Shown: positions 7,196-10,136 of the stretch, one piece after another
Layout of the letters: every line of letters starts with the position of its first letter
Numbering within the stretch: the first letter of the stretch is position 1
Assembly: GCA_002431865.1 (NCBI GenBank)
Contig: DJEI01000067.1
Location: forward strand, 1-10,136
Reading direction: 5' to 3'
Length of the DNA stretch: 10,136 nucleotides
Source: Lachnospiraceae bacterium UBA5902
GTDB taxonomy: Bacteria > Bacillota > Clostridia > Lachnospirales > Lachnospiraceae
Translations under genes and position numbers: made by a program
The notes under the pieces: generated by a model
Database searches by the model: none
What the model was told of the DNA's origin: nothing
What the model saw: the letters and a program-made list of their open reading frames with translations, nothing else

Positions 7196-7250
7196 TACGA
7201 ACGTGGAGCGGCATGCTGTATTTTTGTATATGTAATCCCAAATGCTTCGC

Positions 7251-7278
7251 TTGACATATTCAGTATAATGTCTATAAT
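7251..7278 (+). promoter_or_regulatory. Consensus promoter upstream of thiG
   Basis: A perfect TTGACA (7251-7256) and a perfect TATAAT (7273-7278) are separated by 16 bp. A start near 7285 would give a leader of about 160 nt to thiG, in which a terminator-like hairpin and a second hairpin are found. Confidence 0.75.
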
Positions 7279-7303
7279 AATAGCAGAGTGTTTGTCATCT
7301 ATG

Positions 7304-7356
7304 GCTGCGCGAAGGGGCACACCACCGCGGGTGTGGTTTTTTCGCGTGGCTTTTTT
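7304..7356 (+). terminator. Terminator or attenuator in the thiG leader
   Basis: GCTGCGCGAA (7304-7313) pairs with TTCGCGTGGC (7341-7350) over 10 bp with two G-T pairs, and is followed by six T (7351-7356). Nested inside is CACACC / GGTGTG (7318-7323 and 7330-7335), with its own T6 at 7337-7342 after one G. Both are built like intrinsic terminators. As the structure lies between a strong promoter and thiG, it should either attenuate thiG or end an RNA of about 70 nt. Confidence 0.7.
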
Positions 7357-7368
7357 GATATTACTGGC

Positions 7369-7405
7369 ATCTGCATTATTCTTTTATTTAATTGCTAATG
7401 CAGAT
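7369..7405 (+). promoter_or_regulatory. Second leader hairpin before thiG
   Basis: ATCTGCATTA (7369-7378) and TAATGCAGAT (7396-7405) form a perfect 10-bp stem with a 17-nt A/T-rich loop, ending 26 bp before the thiG GGAGG. No U-run follows, so it is not a terminator. It could stabilise the processed mRNA or work with the upstream hairpin. No TPP-riboswitch consensus such as CTGAGA is present in the leader. Confidence 0.6.
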
Positions 7406-7444
7406 ACAAGCAATACTACATTTCATAAATCGGAGGTTTTTACT

Positions 7445-8218
7445 ATGGAAAATAACAACGACGTTTTCATGCTTGGCGGACATGAATTTCATTCCCGCTT
7501 TATCTTAGGTTCTGGGAAATACAATTCCCACCTGATCCGCGCGGCAGTCGAATATGCCGATGCAGAGATTGTCACGCTTGCCCTGCGCCGTGCCAATACC
7601 AGACCGGAAGAGAACATTCTTGACTTTATACCGAAGAACGTAACACTGCTGCCGAACACATCCGGCGCAAGAAATGCGGAGGAGGCAATCCGTATCGCCC
7701 GCCTCGCACAGAAAATGTCCGGTTCTGATTTCGTAAAGATCGAGATCATGCGTGACTCCAAATATCTGCTTCCTGACAATCAGGAGACGATCAAGGCAAC
7801 CGAAGTCCTTGCGAACGAAGGTTTCGTGGTCATGCCTTATATGTACCCAGACCTGAATGCTGCCCGGGATCTGGCAAATGCAGGCGCCGCCTGTATCATG
7901 CCGCTCGCATCGCCGATCGGTTCCAACAAGGGTCTTGCAACGAAGGATTTTATTCAGATTCTGATTGATGAGATCGACCTGCCAATCATCGTTGACGCTG
8001 GTATTGGTCGTCCTTCACAGGCATGTGAAGCAATGGAAATGGGTGCTGCTGCCATTATGGCGAACACAGCAATTGCAACTGCCGGTGATATCCCAATGAT
8101 GGCGAGCGCATTTAAAGATGCGATCATCGCTGGCCGTAAAGCTTATCTGGCAGGACCTGGACGCGTGCTCGACAAGGGCGGTGCAGCTTCCGATCCTCTG
8201 ACCGGCTTTTTACGGTAA
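7445..8218 (+). CDS. thiG: Thiazole synthase ThiG
   Basis: ThiG forms the thiazole phosphate half of thiamine from 1-deoxy-D-xylulose 5-phosphate, the ThiS thiocarboxylate and dehydroglycine supplied by ThiH. The 257-residue protein has normal length and a full TIM-barrel pattern: FILGSGKY near the N-terminus, the Schiff-base Lys98 in FVKIEIMRD, then [12 protein letters not shown] and [11 protein letters not shown] with the phosphate-binding [18 protein letters not shown] at 7432-7436, 8 bp from the ATG, sets the start. The frame stays open upstream to 7193, but that part covers the leader hairpins and has no binding site. thiH follows after 128 bp of repeat-bearing DNA, so the two are probably co-transcribed. 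thiS and thiF are not in the window. Confidence 0.96.
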   Translation: MENNNDVFMLGGHEFHSRFILGSGKYNSHLIRAAVEYADAEIVTLALRRANTRPEENILDFIPKNVTLLPNTSGARNAEEAIRIARLAQKMSGSDFVKIEIMRDSKYLLPDNQETIKATEVLANEGFVVMPYMYPDLNAARDLANAGAACIMPLASPIGSNKGLATKDFIQILIDEIDLPIIVDAGIGRPSQACEAMEMGAAAIMANTAIATAGDIPMMASAFKDAIIAGRKAYLAGPGRVLDKGGAASDPLTGFLR

Positions 8219-8230
8219 GATTTTCTGTTG

Positions 8231-8317
8231 GTTGGAGCATCTCTGCCTGATTTGCTGCAATCTATGTATTATGATGATTGGAGTTTATCCTGCTTCCCTG
8301 CTTGATTTGCTCCGACC
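8231..8317 (+). repeat. Two hairpin repeats between thiG and thiH
   Basis: Two units start 46 bp apart (TTGGAG at 8232 and 8278). Unit 1 pairs TTGGAGCA (8232-8239) with TGCTGCAA (8253-8260), 7 of 8 pairs. Unit 2 pairs TTGGAGT (8278-8284) with GCTCCGA (8309-8315), two of the 7 pairs being wobbles. The right arms share TGATTTGCT. Arms match the array after thiH (TTGGAGYAAA / TTTRCTCCAA), so they belong to the same family. They occupy most of the 128-bp gap within the operon. Confidence 0.7.
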
Positions 8318-8346
8318 TCTGCTATAACAAGGAGGAAAAATAGCGA

Positions 8347-9831
8347 ATGGAACAAGAATATACGATAGATAATTCCTACCTCTCCCCGGAAGCGCAGAAG
8401 CGCAAGAAGGAGCTGGAGGAAAACCCGGCATCTCGCACCAACCATATGGAATATATGGATGGCATGGAAGTGCTGGATTCTGATATCAAGGACAAGGTGC
8501 GCGCAGCCATGCAGTCCTATGATTACAACGCTTACACTGACGCAGATGTGCGCGCAGCCCTCGCAAATTCGAAACAGGGACACTGCGGCATCGAGGATTT
8601 CAAAGCACTTTTATCCCCTGCCGCCCTTCCTCATTTGGAGGAAATGGCTGCTCTGGCACAGAAAGAGCGGTTGGCACATTTCGGCGACTGTGTATACATT
8701 TTCACGCCATTATATATTGCGAATTATTGTGAGAATTACTGTGTGTACTGTGGTTTCAACTGCTACAATCACATTCACAGAAAGAAGCTTACCGAAGCGG
8801 AAATGGAAGCAGAGATGAAGGTCATCGCAGATTCCGGCATTGAGGAAATTCTGATGCTGACCGGCGAGAGCCGCACTGCAAGCGACGTAAAATACATCGG
8901 CGAAGCGTGCAAACTGGCTCGGAAATATTTCCGGAATATCGGGTTGGAAATCTACCCGGTCAATACCGATGAATACCACTATCTGCATGAATGCGGCGCC
9001 GACTACATTACTGTCTTTCAGGAGACTTACAACCCAGACAAATATGAGACTCTTCATCTGATGGGACACAAGCGTGTTTGGCCATACCGTTTTGATGCGC
9101 AGGAGCGTGCGCTTCGCGGCGGCATGCGCGGTGTCGGATTTTCCGCTTTGCTCGGACTTGATGATTACCATACAGATGCGCTTGCGACAGCCCTGCACGT
9201 ATATTACTTACAACGGAAATATCCACATGCAGAAATGTCTATTTCCTGTCCACGTCTGCGTCCAATCATCAACAACGACAAGATCAATCCAAAGGACGTC
9301 CATGAAAATGTCCTCTGCCAGATTTTATGTGCTTACCGTCTGTTCCTGCCATTTGCAGCAATCACCGTTTCTTCCCGTGAGGAAGCGCGTTTCCGTGACG
9401 GCATCATCCGCATCGCCGCAACGAAGATTTCCGCTGGAGTATCGACCGGTATTGGCGATCACAAGGAAAAGTACGAAGCGCATGATGGCGCAAAGGGGGA
9501 TGCAGGTGTGAATGGTAGTGCACAGTCTGATTCTGAGCAGACAGCTAAGCATGGTAGTGCACAGTCTAATTCTGAACGGACTGATGAGAATAATAGTTCA
9601 CAGACGTTTTCTGGACAGGCTTGTAAGAATAATAGTGCTAAAATTACAGATATCGATCAGGCATGTGCGAATAGTTCCCAATCATCGGATGAGACAGAGA
9701 CAGATGCCGGTGATGAGCAGTTTGAGATTGCTGACAGCCGCAGCTTCGAGGAAATCTATGATGCCATCCGCGCGCAGGGCATGCAGCCAGTATTGAATGA
9801 CTACTTGTATACAGAGGAATATCATAATTAG
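8347..9831 (+). CDS. thiH: 2-iminoacetate (dehydroglycine) synthase ThiH with a repeat insertion
   Basis: ThiH is a radical-SAM enzyme that cleaves tyrosine to dehydroglycine and p-cresol, feeding ThiG. The [4Fe-4S] motif C128-x3-C132-x2-C135 is intact (CENYCVYC), followed by the barrel with LTGESR (171-176), EIYPVNTDEY, GVGFSALLGL and SISCPRLRP (298-306). The C-terminal tail GDEQFEIADSRSFEEI is conserved. Length is 494, above the usual 370-470, because residues about 377-454 are a polar, low-complexity insertion made of 13-residue repeats, placed exactly between ISAGVSTGIGDH and the conserved tail. The rest of the enzyme looks functional and the insertion keeps frame. AGGAGG (8330-8335) is 11 bp from the ATG, a rather long spacing. 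The gene follows thiG and probably shares its transcript. Confidence 0.93.
   Translation: MEQEYTIDNSYLSPEAQKRKKELEENPASRTNHMEYMDGMEVLDSDIKDKVRAAMQSYDYNAYTDADVRAALANSKQGHCGIEDFKALLSPAALPHLEEMAALAQKERLAHFGDCVYIFTPLYIANYCENYCVYCGFNCYNHIHRKKLTEAEMEAEMKVIADSGIEEILMLTGESRTASDVKYIGEACKLARKYFRNIGLEIYPVNTDEYHYLHECGADYITVFQETYNPDKYETLHLMGHKRVWPYRFDAQERALRGGMRGVGFSALLGLDDYHTDALATALHVYYLQRKYPHAEMSISCPRLRPIINNDKINPKDVHENVLCQILCAYRLFLPFAAITVSSREEARFRDGIIRIAATKISAGVSTGIGDHKEKYEAHDGAKGDAGVNGSAQSDSEQTAKHGSAQSNSERTDENNSSQTFSGQACKNNSAKITDIDQACANSSQSSDETETDAGDEQFEIADSRSFEEIYDAIRAQGMQPVLNDYLYTEEYHN
9511..9708 (+). repeat. In-frame minisatellite (39-bp / 13-residue units) inside thiH
   Basis: Five units follow each other: 9511-9549, 9550-9588, 9589-9627, 9628-9669 (42 bp) and 9670-9708. 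Units 1 and 2 match at 32 of 39 bases. At protein level unit 1 is NGSAQSDSEQTAK and unit 2 is HGSAQSNSERTDE; later units keep an N-x-S-S/A start and lose similarity towards the end. The segment is richer in A/T and polar codons than the surrounding gene. Confidence 0.85.
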
Positions 9832-9883
9832 GTTATGGGGATTTTGATTTAGGCATGTAGAATTATGGCTTTGTTCGTTATTG

Positions 9884-9940
9884 GTTGAGAAGTTTTTTAT
9901 ATTGGGATACGCTTATGCTATATACAAAAAACACATCAAC
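9884..9940. other. Long imperfect inverted repeat downstream of thiH
   Basis: GTTTTTT (9892-9898) pairs with AAAAAAC (9926-9932), extended inward by TAT/ATA after one mismatch and outward by GTTGA/TCAAC (9884-9888 and 9936-9940) after a 3x3 internal loop. It is A/T-rich with no terminal U-run, so it is not a typical terminator. It lies in the 305-bp gene-free end of the window, whose first 50 bp show nothing recognisable. Confidence 0.4.
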
Positions 9941-9965
9941 TATCCTAAGCTTCATTGCATTATTG

Positions 9966-10136
9966 TTGGAGTAATTTTGAATTCACATTCATATTCCTCC
10001 AATCATTATTGACAGTTTTTTCTTTGATTGGAGTAAATTCATGTTTAATATCTGTTTTACTCCAACCATTACTGACCTGATTTTTCTCTGGCTGGAGCAA
10101 ACTCATACTTACCATCCGTTTTGCTCCAACCATTAT
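9966..10136. repeat. Hairpin-repeat array after thiH, cut by the window edge
   Basis: Three units start at 9966, 10028 and 10092 (62 and 64 bp apart). Unit B pairs TTGGAGTAAA (10028-10037) with TTTACTCCAA (10056-10065), 10 bp around an 18-nt loop. Unit C pairs TGGAGCAAA (10093-10101) with TTTGCTCCA (10120-10128), 9 bp with an 18-nt loop. The T-A pair 10034:10059 of unit B is C-G in unit C (10098:10123). Unit A has TTGGAG / CTCCAA (9966-9971 and 9997-10002). Linkers are also alike: CATTATTGACAG, CCATTACTGACC and then CCATTAT at the edge, the first two followed by T-runs. The last linker is cut off, so the array probably continues. Confidence 0.85.

Noticed and set aside
7285..7440. TPP riboswitch before thiG
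   Set aside because: Neither CTGAGA nor the ACCTGAT...TAATGCCAGCGTAGGGA part of the consensus is present; a TAATGC match at 7396 alone is part of a simple hairpin.
7193..7444. An upstream in-frame extension of thiG giving a hydrophobic N-terminus, for example from the ATG at 7301
   Set aside because: No ribosome binding site precedes these starts, the hydrophobic stretch comes from T-runs of the terminator hairpin, and ThiG is cytosolic. The ATG at 7445 has GGAGG at the right distance and gives the normal family length.
9966..10136. CRISPR array
   Set aside because: Units are imperfect palindromes with related linkers and varying loops, not identical direct repeats separated by unrelated equal-length spacers, and no cas gene is in view.

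Overview
The window reads as a piece of a low-to-moderate GC, Gram-positive anaerobe of the Clostridia, most likely a gut Lachnospiraceae. This is inferred from gene content and protein style: a cellobiose phosphorylase, an adjacent spoIID/spoIIQ-type sporulation pair, a PerR-type regulator, strong AGGAGG ribosome binding sites and T-rich intergenic DNA. Genus and species cannot be fixed from the sequence alone.

Layout from left to right. Bases 1-2289 (+) carry a GH94 cellobiose phosphorylase whose 5' end lies outside the window. Two back-to-back intrinsic terminators (2325-2402) separate it from the convergent acyl carrier protein gene acpP (2435-2668, -), which has its own sigma-A-type promoter. 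Next is a 559-residue PAS / degenerate GGDEF / EAL protein (2799-4478, -), predicted to degrade cyclic-di-GMP. A very AT-rich 525-bp divergent intergenic region follows. It holds a promoter for the EAL gene, a promoter for perR, a candidate PerR operator on the perR start site, and two blocks of direct repeats that share a 26-bp period. perR (5004-5405, +) has every ligand of the PerR metal-sensing site. Downstream of perR is a 260-bp array of 62-64-nt hairpin repeats that also supplies terminators facing both ways. The spoIID-spoIIQ pair (7159 to 5704, -) keeps the usual clostridial gene order, but both proteins look enzymatically dead: SpoIIQ has lost its LytM zinc ligands, and SpoIID is half length without its catalytic Glu. 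The right third is a thiamine-thiazole unit, thiG (7445-8218) and thiH (8347-9831), both +. It is preceded by a consensus promoter, a terminator-like hairpin and a second strong hairpin, with no recognisable TPP aptamer.

The most unusual content is repetitive. Related hairpin repeats (GRTTGGAGYAAA ... TTTRCTCCAAYC, or a GGGG/CCCC version) occur in three separate gaps: after perR, between thiG and thiH, and after thiH. Two units of the last array show a compensatory base-pair change. thiH itself carries an in-frame minisatellite of about 39 bp encoding 13-residue polar repeats, inserted between the radical-SAM barrel and the conserved C-terminal tail.

The genes fall into unrelated functions: cellulose-derived sugar use, fatty acid synthesis, second-messenger signalling, peroxide sensing, sporulation and cofactor synthesis. 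Only spoIID-spoIIQ and thiG-thiH look like functional units.
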